Source: HGW-17 sp964516435
GTDB taxonomy: Bacteria; Myxococcota_A; Polyangia; HGW-17
Direction: 5' to 3'
Length of the DNA: 64,000 bases
NCBI GenBank assembly: GCA_964516435.1
Contig: CAZEZP010000004.1
Span: 1-64,000 of the forward strand
Below the pieces are notes generated by a model, which did not search any database, was not told the DNA's origin, and saw only the letters and a list, made by a program, of their open reading frames with translations. Within the stretch, counting starts at the first letter, position 1; each line of letters begins with the position of its first letter. Position numbers and translations under genes: made by a program. Shown here in pieces: positions 1-8,807 of this stretch.

Positions 1-3000
1 CGGTTCCTGCATGGCCTGCCCGAGCTGTACGATGCCTCCTCCCTGGTGGATGCCATCGCCAGACTGTTCCCCGAGGATGCCCGCCAGCCCGCCCGGACGG
101 CGGCGGCTCCTTCCCGGGAAACCCGCACCGCGGGCACGGCCGAAGGCGAAACGGGGCATTTCGGGCCGGAGGGGCACTTCACCCTGGACACGCACACGCT
201 GGCCACCCGCTACAAGGAAAGCAAGAGCCTGGTGAGCATGGTCATCCGCCTGCACGTGGACCAGGCCGAGGCACGCCTCGGCCACGAACGGGTGATGCAG
301 GTGGCCAACCAGTTCTTCGCCATGGTGCAGAACATCCTGCTCAAGGACAAACGCAACCGCTACCGCTACCAGCGGCGGGGCGACACGGAATTCCTCGTCG
401 TGCGCGGCATTCCGTACACCGGCGAATACGACGAGAGCGAACTGCTGCGCGATGCGCACGTCATCCGGCGCGACTTCGCCGTCTTCCGGGAAACGGTGCC
501 CGAACTGCAACTGCAGGCGTGCGTCTACCGCCTGGCCGTGACCATCGAGCACGATGCGCACGGAATCCGCTGGACCTTCAACGAGGACGAATACCGGGAA
601 GCCCTGAAATGGGCGGCCATGTTCCCTGGGGAAATCGTGGTATCCCCATTCATTTACGCAGCCGCCAAGTACAACTGGGAAATGGAGACGCTGGAGGGGG
701 ATCCCGAAAATCCGCTGCACCGCCTGGTGCGCCAGAAGGGCCGCGACGAACGCCTCCAGAGCCGCGTGGGCCCGCTGTTCATCGGCCGGGAATATGAACT
801 GGAGCGCATCCGGGACATGTTCCACACGGTGCACGAGACCGCCCGTCCCAACTTCATGGTGATCATCGGCGACATGGGCATCGGCAAGAGCGCCCTGGTG
901 CAGGAATTCATCCGCACATCCAAGGTGCGCCTGGAGGTCATCCGCGCGGAGAGCCGCCCGTACCTGCAGCATGCCGCCTTCGGCTTCATCATGGATTTCG
1001 TGCGGGATTTCGCGAAACTCAACGTGGACGACCGCGGCGACGAATCCCTGCGGCGCCTCTCCGAGGTGCTCGCCGCGCGGGTTCCCGATGCCGAAAGCCG
1101 GGAAACCATCCTCAAGGCGTTCCGGCCAATCCTGGATTCCCGGCCAGAAGAGGACAACGCCCTGCAGAACTGGGGCGTCTTCGTGACCCGGGCGCTGGAG
1201 ACCCTCCTGGCGGCCATCGCCCAGACGCGGCCCCTGCTGGCCGTATTCGAGGACATGCAGTGGGCCGACGAGCAGAGCAAGCGCTCCATCCAGGAAATCC
1301 TGGAACGCGGCCGCCTGCGGGGCCCCATCCTCTTCCTGTTCACCGGCCGGGAACGCAATGACTTCCCGCCCTTCTTCCTGCAGGGCGGCGCCATCCACCT
1401 GCACGCCTTCGACGAGGAAAAGTCCCGGCGTTTCGTGGTTTCCCGCTTCGCCAATCCCGAACAGGCGCAGCCCCTGGTGGAAAGCATCATCGCCAATGGC
1501 GAGGGAAATCCCTTCTATCTCAACGAGATGCTGGCATCGCTGGTGGACACGGGCGTGTGCCGCACCGAAGGACCCGAACGCAAACTGGTGCCCGTCCGGC
1601 AAATCACCACCGACCTGGACGTCAAGGCTTTTCCCACGCTGGAAGGGATCCTGAGTTCGCGCCTGGACGCGCTGGAACCAGAACTCCGGCGCATCCTGCG
1701 CATCGCGGCCGTGCTGGGGCGGAAGTTCAGCAAGGCGGCGCTGGATGCGGCCTGCAAAGAAGACACGGCTCAGGCGCTGGAAGTCTTCGTCCGCAAGCAG
1801 TTGATCCGTCCCCTGGAAAACGAGGGGCGCTACAGTTTCACGCAGTCCATCATGCGAGACTACTGCTATTCCTCCCTGCCGGAGGAAGAGCGGCGCGAAG
1901 CCCACCGCATCCAGGCGGAAACCATCCTGGCCAGCCCGGGCTACAAGCCGGCCATCGATGACGTGATCGTGGCCCGGCACCTCGAACTGTCCGGCCAGCG
2001 CCAGCGGGCGGCCCAGTATTACCTGTTGTCTGCGCACCATGCCCGCCGATTCGGAGCCAATGCCAATCAGGAAGCGCTCAGCCACTATCAGAAAGTGCTG
2101 GAACTGGTTCCCGACGACCCGGAAGCCGTATTCCATGCCCGGCGGGACCGCGAGTGGATCTGGCGCAACATGGGAATGCGGGCCGAACAATTCGCGGAGA
2201 TCCAGGCCATGCGGCAGATGGCGGAAGATGCCCGGAATCTGCGCTGGCGAGCGGAAGCCCTGTGCCGCGAACTGGCCTACTATCAGGAAACCGGAGAAAG
2301 CCAGAAGACCAGCGACCTGTACCCGGAAGCCTACAGAGCCGCACAGGAGGCCGGCGATCCCTTCTCCCAGGTGGAAGTCCTGCGCATCCAGGCCCGCGCC
2401 AAGGTGGACAAGGGAGAACTCGATGGCGCCCTGGCGCTGCTCCAGGACGCGCTGCGCATTCTGGAGCGCCATCCCGAAATCGAGCGGCTGCGGGCCGATG
2501 TCATGCATGTGAAGGGAAACGCCCTGTTCTATCGCGGCCGGGCCGCGGAAGCCATGAAAGCCTACGAGGAGGCGCTGGAGATGTACCAGAAATACCAGCG
2601 CACGACGCAGGCCAGCGCCATCCTGATGAATCTCGGGTTCGTCTCGGCCATGCAGGGCTACTACGAGAAGGCGCTCGAATATTACAAACAGTCGTACGCC
2701 CTGGACCGCGAAAAGGGGGAAGTCATCTACACGGGCCTGAAACTGGCCAATCTGGCCCAGGCGCACATCGACCTAGGCAATTACGAGCAGGCGCGCAAGT
2801 TGATCAAGCAGGCCAAGCTCCTGTGCGAACGCACGCGGGACAAGAGCGCGCTGGCCGACGCCATGTTCACGAGCGGGCTTCTGCGCCTGCGCATGGGCCG
2901 CTATGCCGATGCCATGCGCTCCATCGAGGAAGGATTGCGCCTGGCCCGGGAAGCCGACAGCCGAATGGACGAGATCCGCGGGCTGCTGCTGTATGCGGAA

Positions 3001-3417
3001 TGCGAAATCCTGAATCCCGACGGCAGCGCCACCGTGGCGCTCGAAAAGGCCAAGCAGGCGGCAGCCATGGCGCAGGAGGCCGAAGCCCCGGTGGAAATGG
3101 TGCATGCCCTCTCGCTGCAGGCGAGGGCTATATATAAACTTTCTTATTATCCCCAGGCGCTGGATCAGTCGGCCCAGGCCGTGGCCCTCACGGTGCTGCA
3201 GCCGGTCCCGGGCGTGGAGGTGGTCTACCACACCCACGGAAAAATCCTGCTGGCGCTGGGACGCACCAGTTGGGCCCGCATGTTCCTGGCCAAGGCCAAG
3301 GACGAGGTCATGCGCAAGACCCAGTTGATCACGCAGGGAAGCGCCCGGGATACCTATGTCTCCGTGTATCCCGCCAATGCCATTCTTCAGGATTATGCCC
3401 GTTACGTGGAGGAATGA
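1..3417 (+). CDS. Cyclase-like/AAA ATPase/TPR signalling protein (5' end outside window)
   Basis: The frame is open from base 1, so the true start lies upstream. An in-frame GTG at 46 has no Shine-Dalgarno. About 1138 residues are visible. The first ~60 are a low-complexity linker. Residues ~60-235 resemble a worn class III nucleotidyl cyclase homology domain: a GDTEFLV stretch and a late PGEIVVS segment fit the fold, but the metal-binding aspartates are not evident. An AAA_16-type ATPase follows, with Walker A GDMGIGKS at residue ~290 and Walker B LLAVFEDMQ at ~411. The last ~450 residues are TPR-like helical repeats. In Myxococcota this module often forms the C-terminal part of kinases or cyclase-like regulators, so a sensory or kinase domain may lie upstream. 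A cytoplasmic signalling role is inferred. A terminator-like hairpin follows the stop. Confidence 0.8.
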   Translation, partial: RFLHGLPELYDASSLVDAIARLFPEDARQPARTAAAPSRETRTAGTAEGETGHFGPEGHFTLDTHTLATRYKESKSLVSMVIRLHVDQAEARLGHERVMQVANQFFAMVQNILLKDKRNRYRYQRRGDTEFLVVRGIPYTGEYDESELLRDAHVIRRDFAVFRETVPELQLQACVYRLAVTIEHDAHGIRWTFNEDEYREALKWAAMFPGEIVVSPFIYAAAKYNWEMETLEGDPENPLHRLVRQKGRDERLQSRVGPLFIGREYELERIRDMFHTVHETARPNFMVIIGDMGIGKSALVQEFIRTSKVRLEVIRAESRPYLQHAAFGFIMDFVRDFAKLNVDDRGDESLRRLSEVLAARVPDAESRETILKAFRPILDSRPEEDNALQNWGVFVTRALETLLAAIAQTRPLLAVFEDMQWADEQSKRSIQEILERGRLRGPILFLFTGRERNDFPPFFLQGGAIHLHAFDEEKSRRFVVSRFANPEQAQPLVESIIANGEGNPFYLNEMLASLVDTGVCRTEGPERKLVPVRQITTDLDVKAFPTLEGILSSRLDALEPELRRILRIAAVLGRKFSKAALDAACKEDTAQALEVFVRKQLIRPLENEGRYSFTQSIMRDYCYSSLPEEERREAHRIQAETILASPGYKPAIDDVIVARHLELSGQRQRAAQYYLLSAHHARRFGANANQEALSHYQKVLELVPDDPEAVFHARRDREWIWRNMGMRAEQFAEIQAMRQMAEDARNLRWRAEALCRELAYYQETGESQKTSDLYPEAYRAAQEAGDPFSQVEVLRIQARAKVDKGELDGALALLQDALRILERHPEIERLRADVMHVKGNALFYRGRAAEAMKAYEEALEMYQKYQRTTQASAILMNLGFVSAMQGYYEKALEYYKQSYALDREKGEVIYTGLKLANLAQAHIDLGNYEQARKLIKQAKLLCERTRDKSALADAMFTSGLLRLRMGRYADAMRSIEEGLRLAREADSRMDEIRGLLLYAECEILNPDGSATVALEKAKQAAAMAQEAEAPVEMVHALSLQARAIYKLSYYPQALDQSAQAVALTVLQPVPGVEVVYHTHGKILLALGRTSWARMFLAKAKDEVMRKTQLITQGSARDTYVSVYPANAILQDYARYVEE

Positions 3418-3422
3418 GCCCG

Positions 3423-3478
3423 TTTGCGGCTCTCCGGCCAGCACACAGCCGGCACGCAAAAGGTTCTGGTTTTTTTTT
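3423..3478 (+). terminator. Rho-independent-type terminator
   Basis: Six bases after the stop of the first gene, TTTGCG (3423-3428) and CCGGC (3434-3438) can pair with GCCGG (3448-3452) and CGCAAA (3455-3460). A run of nine T (3470-3478) follows after a short spacer. The stem has a small internal loop and the T run starts ~10 bases after it, so it is not an ideal terminator. Confidence 0.5.
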
Positions 3479-3483
3479 CATTT

Positions 3484-3517
3484 CGTGGTATCCACGATAG
3501 GCCTGTTTGGCTATAAT
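3484..3517 (+). promoter_or_regulatory. Candidate promoter with overlapping palindrome, upstream of the modular lipoprotein gene
   Basis: A perfect TATAAT lies at 3512-3517, about 57 bases before the start codon at 3575. The region at -35 spacing (3489-3494, TATCCA) matches the consensus poorly. It overlaps a perfect inverted repeat, CGTGG-TAT-CCACG, at 3484-3496. A weak -35 under a palindrome suggests activator- or repressor-controlled transcription, but this is inference. Confidence 0.4.
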
Positions 3518-3574
3518 CAAAGGCCGTTCGTGCGGTCCTCCATCCAAGGCCGCGGTTGTCAAGGAGTGGTGTCC

Positions 3575-6142
3575 ATGTCTGTGTCCCGTTTTGCCTGGCT
3601 CGTCATTTTCCTGTCCTTCCTGCTGGCTTCGTGCGTCTCCCCGAAAAAGGAAAACACGAACAACGTGAACAATAACAACCAGAACCGGACCTGTGGCAAC
3701 GGCACGGTAGAGCCCGGCGAACAGTGCGATGACGGCAACACGCTCGACCACGACGGCTGCTCGGCCGCCTGCCTCATCGAGAGTTTCTGCGGCAACGGCA
3801 CGGTGGAGCCCGGCGAGGAATGCGACGATGGCAACTATAAGGATGGTGACGGCTGCGCCCGCGAATGCACGCTGGAGAAGGGTTGCGGCAATGGCCGGCT
3901 GGAAGTGGGCGAGCAGTGCGACGACGACAACCTGGCCTCGGGCGACGGCTGCTCCGGCGACTGCCGCATCGAGGGTTCCGGCCCTGTCTGCGGAAACGGC
4001 ATCCTGGAGTACAACGAGGGTTGCGATGATGGCAACACCACATCCGGTGACAATTGCGCGGCCGACTGCAAACGCGAGGACGGCTGCGGCAATGGCCAGC
4101 AGTCCGGCACGGAGCAGTGCGATGACGGCAACAACATCTCCGGGGACGGCTGCTCGGCCGACTGCTACGTAGAATTCATCTGCGGCAACCGCACCTGCGA
4201 CGAAGACAAGGGCGAGAACTGCAATCTCTGCCCGCAGGATTGCTGTCCCGACTGCGGCAACCGCAAGCTCGACGACGGCGAGGAATGCGACGACGGCAAC
4301 AACGCCAACAACGACGGCTGCTCCCGCGGCTGCCTGGACGAGGATGGCGTGGCTACCTGCGGGAACAACATCTTCGAGACCGGCGAGGGCTGCGATGATG
4401 GCAACACCACGCCGCACGACGGCTGCTCGGCCACCTGCACGGTGGAATGGGAATGCGGCGACGGCGAATGCACGACCGACCTGGGCGAAAACTGCACCCG
4501 ATGCGTGCTCGACTGCTGCCCCTCCTGCGGCAACGGCATCCTGCAGCCCTCCGCCGGGGAACGCTGCGACACCACGGAACTGGGAGGACGCACCTGCGAA
4601 TACTTCGGCTACACCGGCGGAACGCTCACCTGCACGTCGTTCTGCGATTTCGACTTTTCCGGCTGCACCGGCCCGGGCCCCATCTGCGGAAATGGCGAGG
4701 TGGAATATGGCGAAGAGTGCGACGGTGCCAACCTCGACTACCAGGACTGCAACACGCTGGGCTATCTGAGCGGTACGCTGTTCTGCTCGGCCTGCCAGTT
4801 CAATACCTCCGGCTGTTCCGGCCACTGGCGCTATTTCTACGAAGATTTCGAGGACAGCAACACCGACTGGACCATCGGCGGCAACACGTGGCAAATCGGC
4901 ACGCTGGGCTCCGGCGGCCCTTCGACGCTTCCCTCCGGCACCAACTGCGCCGCCACCAACCTCAACGGTAACTACGCCAATAACATGGCCTGGACCGTGG
5001 ACTGCATCCAGACCGGCGACATCGACCTCTCCGGGGCTTCCTCCCCGGTGCTCCTGTTCAAGAGTTGGTGGCGCACGGAAGTCAACTACGATGGCGGCCG
5101 CGTGCAGATCTACTCCAATGGCCAGTGGGTCAATCCGGCCACGGTCACACCCGCTTACAACAAAACGCTGGGCGGTGAAAACTGCTGGGCGTACGATACG
5201 CAGGCCTGGATGGACCACCGCGTGGATCTCACGGCGTACCGCGGACAGACCATCCAGGTGCGCTTCTGCTTCTATTCCGACAGTATCACGGCCTACGCCG
5301 GCTGGTACATCGACGACATCCAGATCGTCGAGAGCACCTACATCCCCATCTCCATCGACAACGCGTCCGACCTGGGCCGCGCGCTGGCGGGCATGCCGTT
5401 CGAGCGCCAGTTGACCATCACCAACGGTTCCGGCAACTTCACCTTCGCCTTCCAGGGACAGTCGCCGGCCTGGCTCTCGCTCAACGCCCAGACGGGTCGC
5501 CTCTCGGGCACGCCGCAGGCGTCGGATCTGGGGAACCATACGTTCACCGTCCGCGTCATCGACAACGTCAACCCGGCCAACCAGACCAGCAAGACCTTCA
5601 CGGTGTCCGTGGTCAACGGCATCTGGATGCAGGACTTCTCCGGCGGAATGCCCGCCGGATGGACCGCCAGCGGCGGCGTCTGGCAGGTAGGCGTGCCCAC
5701 GTACGCATCGGGTCCATCCTCCTGCCCGAGCGCGCCCAACTGCGCAGGAACCAATCTTTCGGGAGCCTACCAGAACAGCATGGCGTGGGACGCCCACTGC
5801 CTGACCTCGGGCGGCATCTCCCTGGCCGGAATCACGTCCGCGGTGCTGTCCTTCCAGTCCTGGTGGGAAACGGAAACCGGCACCACTCCCTATGACGGCG
5901 GCCGCGTGCAGGTGTACGCCAATGGCCAGTGGGTCAATCCGGCATCTGTCACGCCTACTTACAACGCAACACTGGGCAGCCAGCAGTGCTGGGCCTACAA
6001 CGACAAGATCTGGAAGGAGCACACGGTGGATCTCACCCCGTATGCCGGACAGACCATCCAGGTGCGCTTCTGCTTCTATTCCGACAGTTCCGTCACCTAT
6101 TCCGGCTGGTACATCGACGATCTGCTCATCCTGGGCAACTAG
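3575..6142 (+). CDS. Surface lipoprotein: Cys-rich repeats plus two MAM-like domains
   Basis: An 855-residue predicted lipoprotein. The start at 3575 is chosen for the AAGGAG at 3561 and the signal peptide that follows, with lipobox LLAS-C (Cys20). A short Asn-rich linker (~residues 27-37) leads into about ten Myxococcus-type Cys-rich repeats of the form CGNG..E.GE.CDDGN (~38-405), two of them shorter variants ending in GENC. Then come a MAM/jelly-roll-like domain (~418-588), a putative Ig domain with the He_PIG signature LSLNAQTGRLSGTP (~588-684), and a second MAM-like domain (~684-855). The two MAM-like domains share long identical DNA blocks at a constant 804-base offset, so the duplication is recent. 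The protein has no catalytic motif. An adhesive or scaffold role on the cell surface is inferred from the architecture. Confidence 0.85.
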   Translation: MSVSRFAWLVIFLSFLLASCVSPKKENTNNVNNNNQNRTCGNGTVEPGEQCDDGNTLDHDGCSAACLIESFCGNGTVEPGEECDDGNYKDGDGCARECTLEKGCGNGRLEVGEQCDDDNLASGDGCSGDCRIEGSGPVCGNGILEYNEGCDDGNTTSGDNCAADCKREDGCGNGQQSGTEQCDDGNNISGDGCSADCYVEFICGNRTCDEDKGENCNLCPQDCCPDCGNRKLDDGEECDDGNNANNDGCSRGCLDEDGVATCGNNIFETGEGCDDGNTTPHDGCSATCTVEWECGDGECTTDLGENCTRCVLDCCPSCGNGILQPSAGERCDTTELGGRTCEYFGYTGGTLTCTSFCDFDFSGCTGPGPICGNGEVEYGEECDGANLDYQDCNTLGYLSGTLFCSACQFNTSGCSGHWRYFYEDFEDSNTDWTIGGNTWQIGTLGSGGPSTLPSGTNCAATNLNGNYANNMAWTVDCIQTGDIDLSGASSPVLLFKSWWRTEVNYDGGRVQIYSNGQWVNPATVTPAYNKTLGGENCWAYDTQAWMDHRVDLTAYRGQTIQVRFCFYSDSITAYAGWYIDDIQIVESTYIPISIDNASDLGRALAGMPFERQLTITNGSGNFTFAFQGQSPAWLSLNAQTGRLSGTPQASDLGNHTFTVRVIDNVNPANQTSKTFTVSVVNGIWMQDFSGGMPAGWTASGGVWQVGVPTYASGPSSCPSAPNCAGTNLSGAYQNSMAWDAHCLTSGGISLAGITSAVLSFQSWWETETGTTPYDGGRVQVYANGQWVNPASVTPTYNATLGSQQCWAYNDKIWKEHTVDLTPYAGQTIQVRFCFYSDSSVTYSGWYIDDLLILGN
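5242..5284 (+). repeat. Direct repeat, copy 1 (MAM-like domain duplication)
   Basis: A 43-base stretch identical to 6046-6088. A second identical block (5115-5139 and 5919-5943) has the same 804-base offset, which marks a tandem duplication of the MAM-like domain together with its Ig-like partner. Confidence 0.9.
6046..6088 (+). repeat. Direct repeat, copy 2 (MAM-like domain duplication)
   Basis: Identical to 5242-5284, 804 bases downstream of it, in the second MAM-like domain of the same lipoprotein gene. Confidence 0.9.
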
Positions 6143-6190
6143 CCCTGAAAATCCCGAACCTTCTCCCGCACCCGGCAGGAAACCCGCCCC

Positions 6191-8794
6191 ATGACCCCTT
6201 CTGCTTTCTCGAACCTGGAAATCCTGGATCTTCCCCATGGCTGCCGCCTGATATGCCAGGCGGAAAATGCACGGCCGGTGGCGGCCGTGTATGCCTGGGT
6301 GCATGCCGGCAGCGCCCATGAGCGCCCTCCCCGGGAATGCGGCATCGCCCACATGGTGGAACACATGCTCTTCAAGGGCTCCAGCCGCCAGGGCGTCGGC
6401 GATCTGGCCCGCATGGTGGAGGGAGCCGGTGGATCGTTGAACGCGTGGACATCGCACGATGAGACGGTGCTGCATGCGGCCGGGCCCGCCGCGGCCGTTT
6501 CCTTGTTCCTGGACGTGATGACGGACGCCCTGTTTTCTCCCACGTTCGACCCCGGGGAACTGGAGCGGGAGAAGGAAGTCGTGCTGGAGGAGATCCGGCA
6601 CGGGGAGAACGCCCCCATCCACCGGGTATCGGATCGCATCTTCGAAGTGAGTTACCCAGGCGGCGGCTATGGGCGCCCCATCCTGGGAACGGAAAAGAGC
6701 GTCCGCGACTTTCGCGTTCGCGACCTCGAAGCCTTCCATGGCCGATGGTACACCCCCGACAACATCACCTTCGTGGTGACCGGCGATGTGGATCCCGCCC
6801 GGATCCGTGCCCGGCTGGCGGAACTGATACCCGACCGGCCGGTGCCCTCCCGCCGGGTATCGCCCGAGGCGTCTCGGCCGGCGCCGGGCACGCTGGAGAT
6901 CCTGCGGGGCGTTTGTTCGGAAGCCTATATTTATTTTTCATGGCCCTTGCCCCCCTACAATTTCGAAACGACCCCCCTGCACGATCTGCTCTCCACCATT
7001 CTGGGAGAAGGGGAAAGTTCCCGGCTTTCCACGGCACTCAAGCGCCGCGACAACCTGGTGCTCGACGCCTATGCCACCGCCTTCACGCCGCGGGGAGCGG
7101 GCCTGTTCATGGTGAGCGCCATCTTCGCCCCGGAAAACGCCGCGCGGCTGCTGGAAGCCATCGCTGTCCAGATGCAGGGGCTTCGCTACATCACCCCGTC
7201 CGAACTGGAAAAGGCACGCACGACGCTCGAATCGGAAAAACTGTCCTCCCTGCAGACGGTCCAGGGAATGGCTCGCCTGCTGGGTTTCTACCAGACGACG
7301 GTGGGGGACTGCCGGGGGTTCGAACGCTACGACCGCGCACTGCGTGCCGCCCGCGTAGCCGACCTGGAGGCGGCCGCCCAGAAACTGCTCGCATCGAAAG
7401 CCACCGCGGTGCTCATGCTGCCCGAGGGCTTCGAGGCCGACGAGCCCATGCTGCAGAAAGCGTTCTCCAGGGCATTCGCCCTCCCGCGGCGGCGGGTGGT
7501 CTCGGCCCACGCGAAGGCGGATTCCCCGGAAATGCCGGCAATCTTCGAATACCGCATTCCGCGCGGACCGAAACTGCTCGTGCTCCCCGATTCCCGGCTG
7601 CCGCTGGTGGCGGCGCGGGTGGGATTCAGGGGCGGACTGCTGCGGGAAACTGCCGACATTTCGGGAATCAATCCGCTTCTGGCCAGCCTGCTGACCCGCG
7701 GCGCCGGTCCGCTCTCGGGAGAAACCATACATGCCATCATCGAAAAACAGGGGGGCGTGTTCCAATCCTTCTCGGGGCGCAATTCCATGGGCCTGCGCAT
7801 GGACCTGCTCGCCCGCGGCCGGGAGACGGGCCTCTCGCTGCTATGCCGCAGCCTGCGCTCTCCGGCCTTTTTCGAGGACGAGGTGCGCCGCGAGCGCGAA
7901 CTGGCCCGGGAAGCCGTGCACGCCGAGGCCGACATGCACGCTGTCCAGGTCATGCGCCTGTTCGAGCGTGCCCGATACGGCGACGGCCACCCCATGTCGC
8001 TCAACATTTCGGGCCAGTTGGGGTCGCTTGCCCGTATCCGGAAGCGGCACCTCGAGGAATACTATGAAACCCACTATCCCCTCGCAGATGCCACGTTCGT
8101 GGTGGTGGGCGACGTGGATCCCGAATCCGTGGCCGAACTGGTGGCCGCCGAACTGGCCCACCTGCCCGCCCGGCCCCGCGCGCCGCACCTGAAACTGACG
8201 GCTCCGGAGCGCCCGGTGGCGCAGCACGCCTTCAAGCGCAAGGACATCACGCAAAACCACATCGTCATGGGATTTCCGGGCGTGGACATCCACCACCCCG
8301 ACCGCTTCGCCCTGGAAACGGCGGCGCGCCTGCTCGACGGCCAGTCGGGACGGCTGTTCCTCGACCTGCGCGACCAGAAGGGACTGGCCTACCAGGTCAG
8401 TTGCACGTCTCTCGAAGGATTGGCGCCGGGCTACTTCGTCGCCTACCTGGTGACGCGGCCCGAACAAACGGAAGCGGCCGTAGATGGCCTTCTGGAGCAT
8501 TTCGCCCGCCTGCGCGAGGAAACGCCTTCCGAAGAAGAGTTCGAGCGCGCCCGCAACCACCTGATCGGAACCCACGAACTGGGGCTGCAGCGACGTTCGG
8601 CCATCGCCTCTTCCGTATTCTTCGGCGACCTGTATGGCCTGGGCTGGGATTCCTATCTGAAATACCGAAAATCTCTTGAAAGCGTGACCCCGGAAGATAT
8701 AAAAAGGGTTGCCCGGAAGTATTTCCAGCCATCTTCGCTCATCACGGCGATTTACGGGCCAAGAGACTTCCGCGTGAACCGTTCCTGGACGTGA
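6191..8794 (+). CDS. M16 family zinc peptidase (pitrilysin-like, two-domain)
   Basis: An 867-residue peptidase of the insulinase/pitrilysin family. The inverted zinc motif HMVEH lies near residue 54, inside a GIAHMVEHMLFKG context. The usual third-ligand glutamate region (EREKEVVLEEI) follows about 75 residues later. The second half (~from residue 460) repeats the M16 fold without HxxEH, as expected for the non-catalytic half that closes the clamshell. No signal peptide is seen, so it is probably cytoplasmic, degrading peptides or processed signal peptides. The start at 6191 has an AGGA upstream. The kinase gene begins 13 bases after the stop, so co-transcription with the following cluster is likely. 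Confidence 0.92.
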   Translation: MTPSAFSNLEILDLPHGCRLICQAENARPVAAVYAWVHAGSAHERPPRECGIAHMVEHMLFKGSSRQGVGDLARMVEGAGGSLNAWTSHDETVLHAAGPAAAVSLFLDVMTDALFSPTFDPGELEREKEVVLEEIRHGENAPIHRVSDRIFEVSYPGGGYGRPILGTEKSVRDFRVRDLEAFHGRWYTPDNITFVVTGDVDPARIRARLAELIPDRPVPSRRVSPEASRPAPGTLEILRGVCSEAYIYFSWPLPPYNFETTPLHDLLSTILGEGESSRLSTALKRRDNLVLDAYATAFTPRGAGLFMVSAIFAPENAARLLEAIAVQMQGLRYITPSELEKARTTLESEKLSSLQTVQGMARLLGFYQTTVGDCRGFERYDRALRAARVADLEAAAQKLLASKATAVLMLPEGFEADEPMLQKAFSRAFALPRRRVVSAHAKADSPEMPAIFEYRIPRGPKLLVLPDSRLPLVAARVGFRGGLLRETADISGINPLLASLLTRGAGPLSGETIHAIIEKQGGVFQSFSGRNSMGLRMDLLARGRETGLSLLCRSLRSPAFFEDEVRRERELAREAVHAEADMHAVQVMRLFERARYGDGHPMSLNISGQLGSLARIRKRHLEEYYETHYPLADATFVVVGDVDPESVAELVAAELAHLPARPRAPHLKLTAPERPVAQHAFKRKDITQNHIVMGFPGVDIHHPDRFALETAARLLDGQSGRLFLDLRDQKGLAYQVSCTSLEGLAPGYFVAYLVTRPEQTEAAVDGLLEHFARLREETPSEEEFERARNHLIGTHELGLQRRSAIASSVFFGDLYGLGWDSYLKYRKSLESVTPEDIKRVARKYFQPSSLITAIYGPRDFRVNRSWT

Positions 8795-8807
8795 TGGAAA
8801 CTGCAGC

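Noticed and set aside
3329..6739. A very long open frame on the minus strand opposite the modular lipoprotein gene
   Set aside because: It is the antisense shadow of a GC-rich, Cys/Gly/Asp-rich coding region; its translation is repetitive Val/Ala/Gly-rich without domains, and the plus-strand gene has a signal peptide and ribosome-binding site.
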